Part shown: in pieces, positions 6,785 to 16,233 of the stretch
Layout of the letters: each line of letters starts with the position of its first letter
Numbering within the stretch: the stretch's first letter is position 1
Virus record (IMG/VR): IMGVR_UViG_3300042731_005409
Coordinates: 1-35,276 of that record
DNA from: a virus
Length of the DNA stretch: 35,276 nt
Direction: 5' to 3' (one strand)
Notes under the pieces: model-generated
The model's database searches: none
Told to the model about the DNA's origin: nothing
The model's input: only the letters and a program-made list of their open reading frames with translations
Program-made: the position numbers and the translations under genes

Positions 6785-7899
6785 TGCGCAAATGGTTTAT
6801 TGTTGGCTTAGTTATAGCTATATTAGCTACAACCGGATTTTTTGTATTAGCAGATTCTAGTTGGACCCCTAATCAGTTTAGATCGGTTCAATATGTTCTT
6901 AATAAGGTTTATGATTCTACGAATTATGCTTTAAATATAGCATTTTCAGGTGGTATTACTATGGCAGGTGATCTTGAAATGGGAAATACACCTTATTCTA
7001 TTGATGGTGGAACCAATGGGCTTGCTTTTGATCCGGATAATGATGGTACTAATGAAGCTACTATGGATTCAGATGGTATTATCCAAGGTGATACTCTTAA
7101 TGACAACGGAGCTGATAAACTTGCTGCTGAAATCTTGCATATTATGACAGATCCAAAATTGCTTTCTATGTGGAGTGGTACGCCAGGAGACGGAACAACA
7201 GAATTAGATTATTCTGGTGCTGGAGAAACTATTACCTACACTTCTTCGAGTTCTTGGACATCAGCAGATCAACTAAAACAAGGAGAAGCATATATATTAG
7301 ATTATGATGGTACAGATGATTATGTTACAATTACAGACAGTAATAATTTAAGTTTTGGTGATGGTGCAAATGATTCAGATTTTACAATTTTTGCTCTTGT
7401 TTATGTAGCCCCTACACCAACACAATATACTATTATAAGTAAAGATGATAGAACAACAGGTGCGACAGAACAAGAATATGTACTTCGTATGAATTCTGGT
7501 AATAAACCGCAAATGGGGTTCTGGGATGATTCTGTACCGGTTTTTGCTTATCGCTTGGTAGATGCTGCGTTATCTACAGGATGGTATTTTATTGCAGCAG
7601 TATATGACAATGCAGGTGGTACAGGTGCAACAGTAATGAACGGAGTAACACTATATTGTTGGAATTCTAGCACGACATCAGCAAGTGTGTGCACAAGTAC
7701 AGCAACCAATCAAGGTACTTATGTTGCTATGGAAAATACTGCATCTGATGTTTTTATAGGAGGATATACTGCCTCAGGAGGGACATTGACTGAACCTATA
7801 AATACAGATATAGGATTAGTCGGAATCGAAAAATCTGCGTTAAGTGCAACGTCTCTATGGAAAATATGGATAGCTGTAAGATCTTATTATAACGTGTAG
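6784..7899 (+). CDS. Exported LamG-like (concanavalin fold) tail or adhesin protein
   Basis: A 371-aa protein starting by TAATG overlap. Residues 1-23 form a signal peptide (V-L-A, then DSSW). The PNQF-NKVYDS module follows (about 27-47), then a linker and a LamG/concanavalin-like domain (about 155-371) marked by the DGTDDYVTITDSNNLSF strand, SDFTIFALVYV and GWYFIAAVYDN. LamG-type domains in phages usually bind sugars in fibres or spikes. A signal peptide on such a protein is not usual. Confidence 0.7.
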   Translation: MRKWFIVGLVIAILATTGFFVLADSSWTPNQFRSVQYVLNKVYDSTNYALNIAFSGGITMAGDLEMGNTPYSIDGGTNGLAFDPDNDGTNEATMDSDGIIQGDTLNDNGADKLAAEILHIMTDPKLLSMWSGTPGDGTTELDYSGAGETITYTSSSSWTSADQLKQGEAYILDYDGTDDYVTITDSNNLSFGDGANDSDFTIFALVYVAPTPTQYTIISKDDRTTGATEQEYVLRMNSGNKPQMGFWDDSVPVFAYRLVDAALSTGWYFIAAVYDNAGGTGATVMNGVTLYCWNSSTTSASVCTSTATNQGTYVAMENTASDVFIGGYTASGGTLTEPINTDIGLVGIEKSALSATSLWKIWIAVRSYYNV

Positions 7900-7907
7900 G
7901 AGGAAGT

Positions 7908-9194
7908 ATGAAAAAAATAATATATGTAATGTTGCTGTTCTGTGTTCTTAATACAAATAGTTTTGCGGATGATGGCTGGAGAACAGATACAGGGTTTATG
8001 GATACCCGAGTTGACGGCGGAGATTATTATATTGTCAAAGTTCTGAATACTTCCAATTCGGGGTTATATTCAACTCAAGTTACTGGTGGCGGTGCTATAG
8101 ATCTTGTTGGTCTAGGTCTTAATGGAGAATACTTCATTAACTGTGTAGATCCTCTTGTTGGTGATAGTTATATTCAGCTTAAACAAACAACGATAGCATA
8201 TGAACCAATTATCATGGAAAAATCTATACAAAAAGGGGATGCAACGCAGACGTTTCAGAATATTATTTCTAATGGATCTTTTCAATATTTTTATTCTGGG
8301 ACAAGCAGTCAGCCAGATGGATATACAAATGAGGGTAGTCCGACAGTCGCACGGGACACCGGAGAATGCGACAACATGGAAGATACGCCATATGCAGTTA
8401 AGTATACGGCAACAGGTGCAGGGAATGAAGGCGGGAGCATGACATTAAGCAATCTTAAGGCTTCGACAACTTATGCTGTAACCGTAAGAGCGAAAGCAAC
8501 GGCTGGAGATACCGCAAGGCTTTTAACTACAGGTGGGAGTACAAACATTGATACAGAAACAACATCAACTTCTTGGACAACTTTAAAGGGGACATTTACA
8601 ACTGATGCTACACCTACAGATGTAAACCTAAAACTCGTATCCAAAAATGATGGTGATATCGTATATTTTGATAAACTTATGATTGTTGAGGGTACATATT
8701 ATTGCGCATATCAAGTACATCCAGAAGATCATCTATACAAGCAATCCTCTTTTGGTATTGTGGCTGATGATGTTAATAATACTTCTATAACGTCAACGTA
8801 TAGAGGATATTGCAATACTACGGGATTTTATGCATATCCTGTTTTAGTTAATGGTGCGGTAAATTTTTCGTTCAAAGTTCCGGATCAGGTATGCGGAAAA
8901 CCTGTTGTAATAGATCAAATTACAATTGATTATAATACACAATCGAATGATGATTATATAACTGCTTGTGGCGTAACGCTCAATAATGGAGACGGAACCG
9001 TGTATAATGCTATTCGTTATACTGATGATATAGGTTTAGGGTCAAGCGGAAATGGAAGCCAAGATATATTATCTAGTCCAGTGGAACTAGAAAGCGGAGC
9101 ATATTATTTTTATATTGATGTCGATGGCGCTGATGCTGTAGATGATGTTAGATTTTATAGGGCAATAATATCTTATCATCTAAAAGTACGATAA
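7908..9194 (+). CDS. Exported carbohydrate-binding-type tail protein
   Basis: A 428-aa protein with GGAGGAAGT before the ATG and a signal peptide (residues 1-20, S-F-A, then DDGW). The middle (about 115-265) resembles a CBM4/9-type jelly roll: NGSFQYF start, GSMTLSNLKASTTYAVTVRA, SWTTLKGTFTTDAT and a final DKLMIVEG strand. The C-terminal third is another beta domain. Likely a receptor- or glycan-binding structural protein; the export signal makes its place in the virion unclear. Confidence 0.68.
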   Translation: MKKIIYVMLLFCVLNTNSFADDGWRTDTGFMDTRVDGGDYYIVKVLNTSNSGLYSTQVTGGGAIDLVGLGLNGEYFINCVDPLVGDSYIQLKQTTIAYEPIIMEKSIQKGDATQTFQNIISNGSFQYFYSGTSSQPDGYTNEGSPTVARDTGECDNMEDTPYAVKYTATGAGNEGGSMTLSNLKASTTYAVTVRAKATAGDTARLLTTGGSTNIDTETTSTSWTTLKGTFTTDATPTDVNLKLVSKNDGDIVYFDKLMIVEGTYYCAYQVHPEDHLYKQSSFGIVADDVNNTSITSTYRGYCNTTGFYAYPVLVNGAVNFSFKVPDQVCGKPVVIDQITIDYNTQSNDDYITACGVTLNNGDGTVYNAIRYTDDIGLGSSGNGSQDILSSPVELESGAYYFYIDVDGADAVDDVRFYRAIISYHLKVR

Positions 9195-9207
9195 TAAGGA
9201 TTAATAA

Positions 9208-10758
9208 ATGGCACAAATAAAATTAGCTTTAGGATTAAACAGAGTAGCTCCTATTTGGGAACTTATTCAAGCACAAGATGGGTTTATAGAATGTACTAAA
9301 CTACAGAACTATATTGCTAGAGATAAGAAGATTACTAAGATAGGAGGAACTGAAGCATATAATCCTATACAGCTTCCTGAGAATGTACCTTGGGTACATA
9401 GAAGCTATCATAAACGTGGTGATGGCTCATTTCGTAAAGTAATGTTCTGTTACTCAGATGGACAGATATATTATGGTGATGATGTTGCTAGAACTTTCAC
9501 AAGTGCTCAAGCTGGTTTCAATAAGGAAGTCATTCCAATGCATGTAACTTTCCAAGTTTCAGGGAACTCTATTCTCTATTTTATTAGCGGTGAGGACGAG
9601 ATATACAAATATGATGGAAATGGTTCTTTTCAATGGGAAAAAACTACTATAAATGAGGATATAGGACGTACAGTAGTACAGGCAGCAGCACATTTAGATC
9701 GAGTTTGGTATGTAAGCAAAGATTCGTCTACATTGGCGTATTCAACCACATTAAAGCCTGAAGATTTAAGTACAGATGCAGGTGATATTGTTGTAGGACA
9801 AGAAACGGATTCGGTAATACGTGCAGTTATTGTTGGAGCTAATGAAACTCTATATATCTTCAAAAATAATAGTATATGGCAGCTTTTTGGTAGAACTCCA
9901 TCAACTTTTCAATTTAGAAAAATTACAGATAAATATGGGTTAGCTACAAAACGTACTGTATATCCTGTAGGAAGTGGTTTTGTTTTTTGGGATGAACTTT
10001 CTAAAGAATTACACTTTTTTGGTGGCACTGAAGCTAGTATAACACCTTTAACTGAAGATGAAATCAGACTAAGAGATATTATAGATCAGACTCCACATGA
10101 AATACAAAAAGCTGCAATGACAGTACATAGAGGTCTATTTAGATTTGCGTTTAAACATAGAGAAGATAATCAACATCCTGATAGAGAACTTATATATGCA
10201 GTTAACGATCCTAGACCTGATGGCAAACCTAGATGGTCAATGTCTAAAGGCGCAAAAGTTATGTCATATTCTACTTGGCAGCTCCAGGGAGATAGAAATG
10301 AACTTGTAACAGGACATAGCGAATATGGAAAAGTTATGTATCATAACAGAACCAATAATTTTGATGGTGGAGCTATAGAAACCATTGTTAGAACTGGTGA
10401 AGTAGTAGCAAGTGAAGATAAAGCTGTTAGATTTGATGGTTTTAAAATTCAAGCAACTCCGGGCCCTTCAGATGCAGAACCTTTATTTAGATATTTTATG
10501 GATGGTAGAATTTCAGATAGAGGAGAAAAAGGGCTAGATATGGAAGGTGAAACACGAGCAGTAGGAGAATTTAAATTACAAAAACAAGATCTGTTTAATA
10601 CTAGGATTATTCCTTTGAGTTCTTATTCAAGAGGTAATTCTATAAGTTTTGAAATATATGATAATAGTTTAGATACATTTTTGGAATTTGGTAATATCTC
10701 ATTTACAGCGAGAGATAGATACAGAATTAGAAACAGTAAATCTCATAGAGCACCTTAA
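9208..10758 (+). CDS. Tail nozzle / tubular protein B-like beta-propeller
   Basis: A 516-aa protein with no signal peptide. Repeated propeller blades are visible (GGTEAYNPI, SDGQIYYGDD, DEIYKYDGNG, RVWYVSKDSSTLAYSTTL, NETLYIFKNNSIWQLFG, KELHFFGGTEASITPL). The segment with FKNNSIW-L-G is characteristic of podoviral tail-hub or nozzle proteins of the T7 gp12 / P22 gp10 type, which extend the tail below the connector. Its size, and its place after the connector and among tail genes, fit. Family assignment is by pattern. Confidence 0.78.
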   Translation: MAQIKLALGLNRVAPIWELIQAQDGFIECTKLQNYIARDKKITKIGGTEAYNPIQLPENVPWVHRSYHKRGDGSFRKVMFCYSDGQIYYGDDVARTFTSAQAGFNKEVIPMHVTFQVSGNSILYFISGEDEIYKYDGNGSFQWEKTTINEDIGRTVVQAAAHLDRVWYVSKDSSTLAYSTTLKPEDLSTDAGDIVVGQETDSVIRAVIVGANETLYIFKNNSIWQLFGRTPSTFQFRKITDKYGLATKRTVYPVGSGFVFWDELSKELHFFGGTEASITPLTEDEIRLRDIIDQTPHEIQKAAMTVHRGLFRFAFKHREDNQHPDRELIYAVNDPRPDGKPRWSMSKGAKVMSYSTWQLQGDRNELVTGHSEYGKVMYHNRTNNFDGGAIETIVRTGEVVASEDKAVRFDGFKIQATPGPSDAEPLFRYFMDGRISDRGEKGLDMEGETRAVGEFKLQKQDLFNTRIIPLSSYSRGNSISFEIYDNSLDTFLEFGNISFTARDRYRIRNSKSHRAP

Positions 10759-10767
10759 AGGAGGAAA

Positions 10768-12063
10768 GTGAAAAAATTAATATCATTTGTTGTTATTGGC
10801 TTATTATTCTGTTCACAAGCCCATGCAGGCGTTATTTCTTATACAGCATTAAGTTCAGATGCAGGAGTTTCTTATAGTCATTTTAATGATAGTTTTACTA
10901 CTATTTATAATGAATTTAATGGAGGTATAGATTCAGATAATATAGAAAATGATTCCTTAAAAGAAGCAGATATGGCAGATGAAATTAATCCACGTATAAG
11001 ATCAGATGAACAGTTAGGAGATTATACTTTTACAGGACATCTTCCAGCAGATAGTGCTAATTTAACTAGTGATATTTCTGCAGGTACTTCATATGTAGAA
11101 GGGTTTCGTGTAGTTACATCTGCTACGAGTAAAACCTATACTGCAACTAAAGATACATGGGTATATATAGATATTAATGGCACTTTTCAATATGAAGAAG
11201 TAGCTGTTGGAGCTGCACAACCAACAACACCAGCAAATTCGCTTCTTTTAGCGACAGTAACCACAGATGCTACAGAAATAACTACAGTAACAGATAGACG
11301 TGTAACAGCACCGCCAGCTATACGTACATATCAAGATGCTCGAACTGGTTTTATACCAGAATATTCGAGTGCAACTCAAATAATTGTAGGGTCTGGAGAA
11401 ATAGAACTTGGAGCTTCAGGATTGTTAAGGCGTAATACAACAAATACTACTGTTACATGGAGTGATTTAGATACTGGGGCAGAAGCAGCTTCTACAACTT
11501 ACTATGTATGGGCTTATCCAGATGCTAATAATTCTTCTAATGCAGCTTTTAAGATATCTACTTCAAGTTCAGATGCTACCGGGGTTGATAATGAGAGATT
11601 AGTTGGTTGGTTTTATAATGATGCTAATAGCGATATTTCACAAGATGCTATAGGTTCTTGGAAAGGTGATGGTTCTGGCGTCCCAAATTTAGTACAAGAA
11701 CTTTATTCCACTGATATTGAAACTACAGTAACTGCCGGTGATGGTGATTTGATGTCTGGTATGAGAATAGATTTTGTGTGTAGTGGTAGACCAGTAAAAA
11801 TAGGATGGGAAGCACCTTTTAGAGCTGATGCTGTAACTGGTACTGTAAGTATACGATTAGATGATGTTGTAGTAAAAAGTACTGCTTGTGAGAACGGAAG
11901 CAATAAACCTATACCTGCATCAGTAACTTATGTTGCTGCAGGGAGTAGACTTCTTGGGCCTGGCCCACATAAAGCTGAGATATATTGGAAAACTACCGCT
12001 GGCACAATATACCAAGATGGTTCAACTTATGGCGGAAGAACATTTTGGGTGGAGGAACAATAA
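10768..12063 (+). CDS. Exported tail-fibre-like protein
   Basis: A 431-aa protein with a GTG start eight bases after a perfect AAAGGAGG. It has a signal peptide (residues 1-20, A-H-A, then GVIS). The region around 125-175 (TYTATKDTWVYIDINGTFQY, ANSLLLATVTTDA, ITTVTDRRV) is the common module of phage fibre and baseplate proteins. The remainder is beta-rich with a C-terminal jelly-roll-like segment. Probably a host-recognition fibre, or its exported relative. Confidence 0.7.
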   Translation: MKKLISFVVIGLLFCSQAHAGVISYTALSSDAGVSYSHFNDSFTTIYNEFNGGIDSDNIENDSLKEADMADEINPRIRSDEQLGDYTFTGHLPADSANLTSDISAGTSYVEGFRVVTSATSKTYTATKDTWVYIDINGTFQYEEVAVGAAQPTTPANSLLLATVTTDATEITTVTDRRVTAPPAIRTYQDARTGFIPEYSSATQIIVGSGEIELGASGLLRRNTTNTTVTWSDLDTGAEAASTTYYVWAYPDANNSSNAAFKISTSSSDATGVDNERLVGWFYNDANSDISQDAIGSWKGDGSGVPNLVQELYSTDIETTVTAGDGDLMSGMRIDFVCSGRPVKIGWEAPFRADAVTGTVSIRLDDVVVKSTACENGSNKPIPASVTYVAAGSRLLGPGPHKAEIYWKTTAGTIYQDGSTYGGRTFWVEEQ

Positions 12064-12290
12064 TGGTAAAAAGACCCACTGGTGATATTGATGATCAAAA
12101 AGTAAGGTTTCACGTAGAATCTTTACAAGAAGAATCTATGCAGAACCCTTTAAGTTTAAGTGCAGCACCTACAGCAGATGCACCGCTTATACAGGCAAAT
12201 GAATGGGGAGTTTCGGGGGGTAAACTTTATGTAAGACAGGGTAACACAATATATGAATTTACACCTAGTTCAACTATAACAGTAAGTTAA
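12063..12290 (+). CDS. Small virion-locus protein
   Basis: A 75-aa soluble protein coupled to the fibre gene by TAATG. It has a charged N-terminal half and a C-terminal short beta repeat (WGVSGGKLYVRQGNTIYEFT). A fibre chaperone or small capsid-tail protein is possible; no family is recognised. The frame runs upstream to 11985, but the overlap supports 12063. Confidence 0.6.
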   Translation: MVKRPTGDIDDQKVRFHVESLQEESMQNPLSLSAAPTADAPLIQANEWGVSGGKLYVRQGNTIYEFTPSSTITVS

Positions 12291-12299
12291 GGAGGAATA

Positions 12300-13019
12300 T
12301 TGGCAAATATCTTTAAAACACTTTTTGGAGGAGGCCGAAAAAGAGATTTAAATCTTGGCGAGCAATCTCCCTATAAATCATTGACAGATATACCCACAGG
12401 ACGAACTTTGAACGAACAAATTCTTGCTGGTCTTAGTGGTCAGGGTCTTGGTTTTGGTGAAGGGTTTGTTGAACGGACTACTAGCCCTTTTGTACAGGCT
12501 AGAGAAGCTAGGTTTTCTGAAGAAGAATTGCCTTTCTTGTCAAGCGAATTATCTGGAAGAGGTCTAGGTAGATCAACTATAGCAGGTCAGGAAATAGGGC
12601 GAGCTGCAACCCGAAAAGAACGTGATATTAACCAATTAATAGCCGAAGCTAATATGAGAGATTTACAGCAACGTAAAGCAGATGAAGCTAGGTTGCAAAA
12701 CTTAGCTTTTAATTTTGCTCAGGCAGAAGCAGGACATGCAGAGCGAAGGGCTGCTGATACCATGGCAAGAAGACAGTTTCAAATAGGACAAGACGCTGCT
12801 AGAGATGCTAGAGAACTTTCAGGGATTAATAGAGCTATAGGATTAGGTTTAACAACTATACCACAGTTTGCATCAACTCTAGCGGGAGGTGGTTTTGGAA
12901 ATGTTGCACAAATAGGTGGTGATAGTTTTGGTACGGGTAATATAAGCAATTTATTAAACTTAGCAAGACAAGCAAAAATAGCATCACCTTTCACCAAGAA
13001 AAAACAAGGGGTAGAATAA
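12300..13019 (+). CDS. Internal virion (DNA ejection) protein candidate
   Basis: A 239-aa protein with a TTG start preceded by AAGGAGGAATA. Long amphipathic helix with high Ala/Arg/Gln content at about 90-170, a Gly-rich C-terminal region and a basic end. Position after tail genes, with two further helical Ala/Gly-rich proteins downstream, matches the P22 gp7/gp20/gp16 or T7 gp14-16 ejection set, which enters the host with the DNA. Assignment is from composition and context. Confidence 0.6.
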   Translation: MANIFKTLFGGGRKRDLNLGEQSPYKSLTDIPTGRTLNEQILAGLSGQGLGFGEGFVERTTSPFVQAREARFSEEELPFLSSELSGRGLGRSTIAGQEIGRAATRKERDINQLIAEANMRDLQQRKADEARLQNLAFNFAQAEAGHAERRAADTMARRQFQIGQDAARDARELSGINRAIGLGLTTIPQFASTLAGGGFGNVAQIGGDSFGTGNISNLLNLARQAKIASPFTKKKQGVE

Positions 13020-14092
13020 TGGCGAATGGAAACATCGTAGACAGAAATAGCGTTGATAGAACTAATGCTAACAACCCTTTTTTTGGTAGATCACCAGAAG
13101 AAATAGACAATATTATAGCAACTTTGGAAAGAAAAGAAAAAGAAATGGCATTGCAAAATAATCTTAATGATCAAATTGCTAATGCTATGCCACAAGAAAG
13201 TTTTGGGGCTAGGTTAGGTAGAGGGCTATTAGAAGCATCTCAGACAGCAGCAGATGTTTTTCTGCAATCTGGAGGTGTAAGTCCAGGATCTATTAGAAGA
13301 CCTAGCACTACTACTTCTGCTATGCAACCAGAAAGTGAATTAAATAAATTGATTGAAAGAGAAGTTGCAAAGAAAAAAGTAGAACAATTATTTCCAGAAC
13401 AACAAACTCCTAGGGAAAAGTTAGAAGAAGTTCTATTATCAAGAGTTGTTGCTCAACTAGAAGGTCAACAAGATAAGCCAGGAGAAGAAGGTACCCCAAC
13501 ACAAGCTTTGCCTCCGGGTACAACTGCTAATATTGGAGGTATTTCAATACCCGTTACAGGAAAACAAACAGCAGCACAAGAAAAAAGACAAGTTGAAAAA
13601 GTAGAGCTTGCAGAAGGTCTTGAAGGTTTATTAGAATCTTTTGATCGTGCAGTGGCAGAAGGAAAAGAAAGTATTCCAGCTTTTGGAAAAAGAGGAATCA
13701 AAGGTAGGCTTGCAGGGCAAGCTGCTAAAATTAAAGGGCAATTAGGTTTTTCTCCAGCTATAGACGTTTTTAATTCTCAAAAAGATGCTTTTGCAACAAC
13801 AGTAGCTAAAGCTGCTGGAGAAGTTAGGCCAACGGATAAAGATATTGAACGTTTCGTTAAAACGTTGCCCAACCCAGCTAGATCTGATGAAGAGAATGCG
13901 TTGATAATTGCAGATATACAAAAAAAAATTCAACAAGGTAATATTGGAGATTTATGGACTGGTGGTTCAACAACTACTGGATCTAAGACTAATAAAACAC
14001 AAGGAAAAATAAAAGAAGGAGCTACAGCAACTAATCCAAATACAGGTGAACAAATAATATTCAGAGGTGGAAAATGGCAAAAAATCCAGTAA
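13019..14092 (+). CDS. Internal virion protein candidate
   Basis: A 357-aa hydrophilic protein coupled by TAATG. Charged helices near the N-terminus (about 27-47) and around 115-145, a low-complexity Pro/Gln/Gly linker, and a C-terminal NPNTGEQIIFRGGKWQKI motif similar to short C-terminal tails of phage virion and lytic-complex proteins. Likely part of the ejection or internal complex with its neighbours; no enzymatic motif seen. Confidence 0.58.
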   Translation: MANGNIVDRNSVDRTNANNPFFGRSPEEIDNIIATLERKEKEMALQNNLNDQIANAMPQESFGARLGRGLLEASQTAADVFLQSGGVSPGSIRRPSTTTSAMQPESELNKLIEREVAKKKVEQLFPEQQTPREKLEEVLLSRVVAQLEGQQDKPGEEGTPTQALPPGTTANIGGISIPVTGKQTAAQEKRQVEKVELAEGLEGLLESFDRAVAEGKESIPAFGKRGIKGRLAGQAAKIKGQLGFSPAIDVFNSQKDAFATTVAKAAGEVRPTDKDIERFVKTLPNPARSDEENALIIADIQKKIQQGNIGDLWTGGSTTTGSKTNKTQGKIKEGATATNPNTGEQIIFRGGKWQKIQ

Positions 14093-15588
14093 AATTACCA
14101 GCAGGGTTTGTTTTAGATCAAGCAACTACAGAGCAAACTAGCCATACAGCTGTTTTGCCTTCAGGTTTTACATTAGATCAGGCATCTCCCGCTGAAAAAG
14201 AAGCAGTTACTCCTGAAACTAGAAAGGCTTTACCATTTATGTCTCTAAAACCTGAGTTTGAAGAAGGTGTTACTCCGACTCCTAGACGTGTAGCACAAGC
14301 AGTAACGGGAAGAGGACTTGGCAATATTTTAGCAGGGTTACAACGTGAAGAAGCTATGGGAACTGAAATTCTAAGAAATATCATCAAAAGACCAGAAATA
14401 GCTGCTTCTTTTGCTCAAAGTGCTGTTCAGCCTACGCAATTGTTACGTGTAATTCCTAAAATAGCTAGTCAGCCTGAAGTTCAAAGCGCATTGAAAGGTA
14501 AAACCGCTCCAGAAATGGGTGATATATTAAGAGAGGCAGGTGCACCAGAAGGTGTAGCAGCAACAGGAGGCTTTTTAATGTCTGCTGCATTACCTTCAAA
14601 TATTCTAGGAGGTAAATTTTTAAAAAGTGCTGCAAAAGGTATCAAGGGAGGCGCCCGAGGCATTTTAAATTCTATCGGCATACAATCAAGAAAAGCTGCT
14701 AAAAGACCAGGGCTACTAGCTAGAGCAGGAGCATTAATTACTGGAGTAGAACAAGACGTGCTTCAAGAAGCTAGTGAACGTGGATTTAGAAATGTATTAC
14801 AGAAAAGATTTTTTGATAAAAAGATACCAGCTGCGGTACAAGAAACTATAGAAAAAAATCTTGATGATGTATTGCAAATTGCAGATAATAAATTTGATGA
14901 AGCAACTAAGTCATTAAGGAATACGGCAGTAGATACGGTAAGGTTAAAAAAAGATCTTTTTAAAGGCTTAAAGAAAAAGCGATTTGTAAAAAAGACTCCT
15001 GAAGAAAATTTATTAAGAAAAGTAACTAAAGATATAGAAAATGCTGATATAAAGAATTTGGGTGATCTGCTTGATTTTAGACGTGAGCTAGATGATGTTA
15101 TTTTTAATGAAAGTGAATTACAAAGAACAGGTACAAAACAAATAAAAACTATAAGAGATAATGCTAGAAAAATTTTAAGAGAAAATCCTCTAATTAAAGC
15201 AGCAGATGATTTATGGTTTAATCTGAAAATCCAAACTAGAGATATTGGTAAAAAAGTAACTTCTGATACTGGTGAAAATTTCCTAAAAAGGTTTTCTAAA
15301 TTAACAGCAAGACAAAAACAAAAACTCGTAACTTTAGAAAGAGAACTTTTAAATCTTAATCCAAATGCACAACCGTTTATAAGCGATTTAACAAATTTTT
15401 CTTTAGCTCAAGATTTTACAACACCAGCAACTTCAGCATTAAGGCCAGTATCTTTGCTAGAAAAAACAGCAAAACCTTTATTTAGAGGTGCGTTAAGAAC
15501 AGGAGAAGCAGCTCAAGCAGGAGCTAGAAGAGTGGGGCAAGCATTACCATTTACAGCAATTCCAATAACAAAAAGAGCAACAAGATGA
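14074..15588 (+). CDS. Internal virion / DNA ejection protein candidate with repeated LP-GF-LDQA motif
   Basis: A 504-aa, mostly helical, basic protein that overlaps the previous gene by 19 nt. The N-terminus carries two copies of a motif (LPAGFVLDQA, about 8-17, and LPSGFTLDQA, about 29-38), a repeat seen in phage internal virion proteins. There are Ala/Gly-rich, membrane-interacting-type segments around 160-210 and a long coiled-coil region at about 250-440. I see no lytic transglycosylase motif, although this position often carries one. Confidence 0.6.
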   Translation: MAKNPVKLPAGFVLDQATTEQTSHTAVLPSGFTLDQASPAEKEAVTPETRKALPFMSLKPEFEEGVTPTPRRVAQAVTGRGLGNILAGLQREEAMGTEILRNIIKRPEIAASFAQSAVQPTQLLRVIPKIASQPEVQSALKGKTAPEMGDILREAGAPEGVAATGGFLMSAALPSNILGGKFLKSAAKGIKGGARGILNSIGIQSRKAAKRPGLLARAGALITGVEQDVLQEASERGFRNVLQKRFFDKKIPAAVQETIEKNLDDVLQIADNKFDEATKSLRNTAVDTVRLKKDLFKGLKKKRFVKKTPEENLLRKVTKDIENADIKNLGDLLDFRRELDDVIFNESELQRTGTKQIKTIRDNARKILRENPLIKAADDLWFNLKIQTRDIGKKVTSDTGENFLKRFSKLTARQKQKLVTLERELLNLNPNAQPFISDLTNFSLAQDFTTPATSALRPVSLLEKTAKPLFRGALRTGEAAQAGARRVGQALPFTAIPITKRATR

Positions 15589-15827
15589 TTAGATTAATAA
15601 TTATTATATTAATATTATTATTAAATGGATGTGCAGGATACACCAAATACTATGAATTGGATCCAGAAACGGATAAACTTAAATGTACCATGATGGTGAA
15701 GACTAAAGGGACACAAATCCATGATGTATCTAAAACTAAGGAGAAGTTTGCAATTATGACAGATTCAAAGACACAGCCATTGAAAGATTTTATTTCTTTA
15801 AATTTATTAAAAAATGAATTGGATTGA
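15585..15827 (+). CDS. Small lipoprotein (Rz1-like candidate)
   Basis: An 80-aa protein starting at an ATGA overlap. Hydrophobic leader followed by a lipobox-like LNGC at residues 13-16, then about 64 mostly charged residues. It is followed at once by a membrane-anchored coiled-coil protein, so the pair could be outer and inner spanin subunits, although Rz1 is usually Pro-rich and nested in Rz. Alternatively it is a superinfection-exclusion lipoprotein. Confidence 0.6.
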   Translation: MIRLIIIILILLLNGCAGYTKYYELDPETDKLKCTMMVKTKGTQIHDVSKTKEKFAIMTDSKTQPLKDFISLNLLKNELD

Positions 15828-15828
15828 T

Positions 15829-16143
15829 ATGACAAAAAAACAAAATGATACAATAAAGAATTATCTTTACATTATAGGGGCTGTAGTGGCCCTTGTAAGC
15901 ACTATAGTAGGGGTGGCTACAGGATATGCCAACTTGAGACAAAGTGCTGCTGAGACGCAAAAAAAGGTGAAAAAACAGGCTTGTAGGATAGATTCTAACG
16001 AAAATCGAGTAAATCAGGTAGAAAAGACATTAATTGCTCAATCTGTTACCTTGGGCTATATAAAGCAAAAACAACAAGAATCACATGAGAAACAGAACAG
16101 GATAATAGATATTTTGGAAAAAATGACACAAAAAGAGAATTAA
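15829..16143 (+). CDS. Membrane-anchored coiled-coil protein (inner spanin candidate)
   Basis: A 104-aa protein: one membrane segment (about residues 10-34) followed by a long coiled coil rich in Gln/Lys/Glu. Membrane anchor plus periplasmic coiled coil is the layout of Rz (i-spanin). A second Met five codons upstream (15814) is possible; 15829 is chosen as it begins two bases after the previous stop. Confidence 0.55.
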   Translation: MTKKQNDTIKNYLYIIGAVVALVSTIVGVATGYANLRQSAAETQKKVKKQACRIDSNENRVNQVEKTLIAQSVTLGYIKQKQQESHEKQNRIIDILEKMTQKEN

Positions 16144-16144
16144 T

Positions 16145-16231
16145 ATGGAAATGGAAGCAGCTCAAACAGGAGTTATTTTTCTATTAATAATAATTTTTTT
16201 GGTTTACTTAGCAACAGATAGAAAGGAATAA
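16145..16231 (+). CDS. Single-span membrane microprotein
   Basis: A 28-aa ORF (MEMEAAQTG, then a 15-residue hydrophobic core, then charged ATDRKE). It lies between the two stops of the lysis cassette with minimal gaps. Possibly an accessory holin or antiholin; size only allows a membrane-insertion role. Confidence 0.5.
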   Translation: MEMEAAQTGVIFLLIIIFLVYLATDRKE

Positions 16232-16233
16232 TA

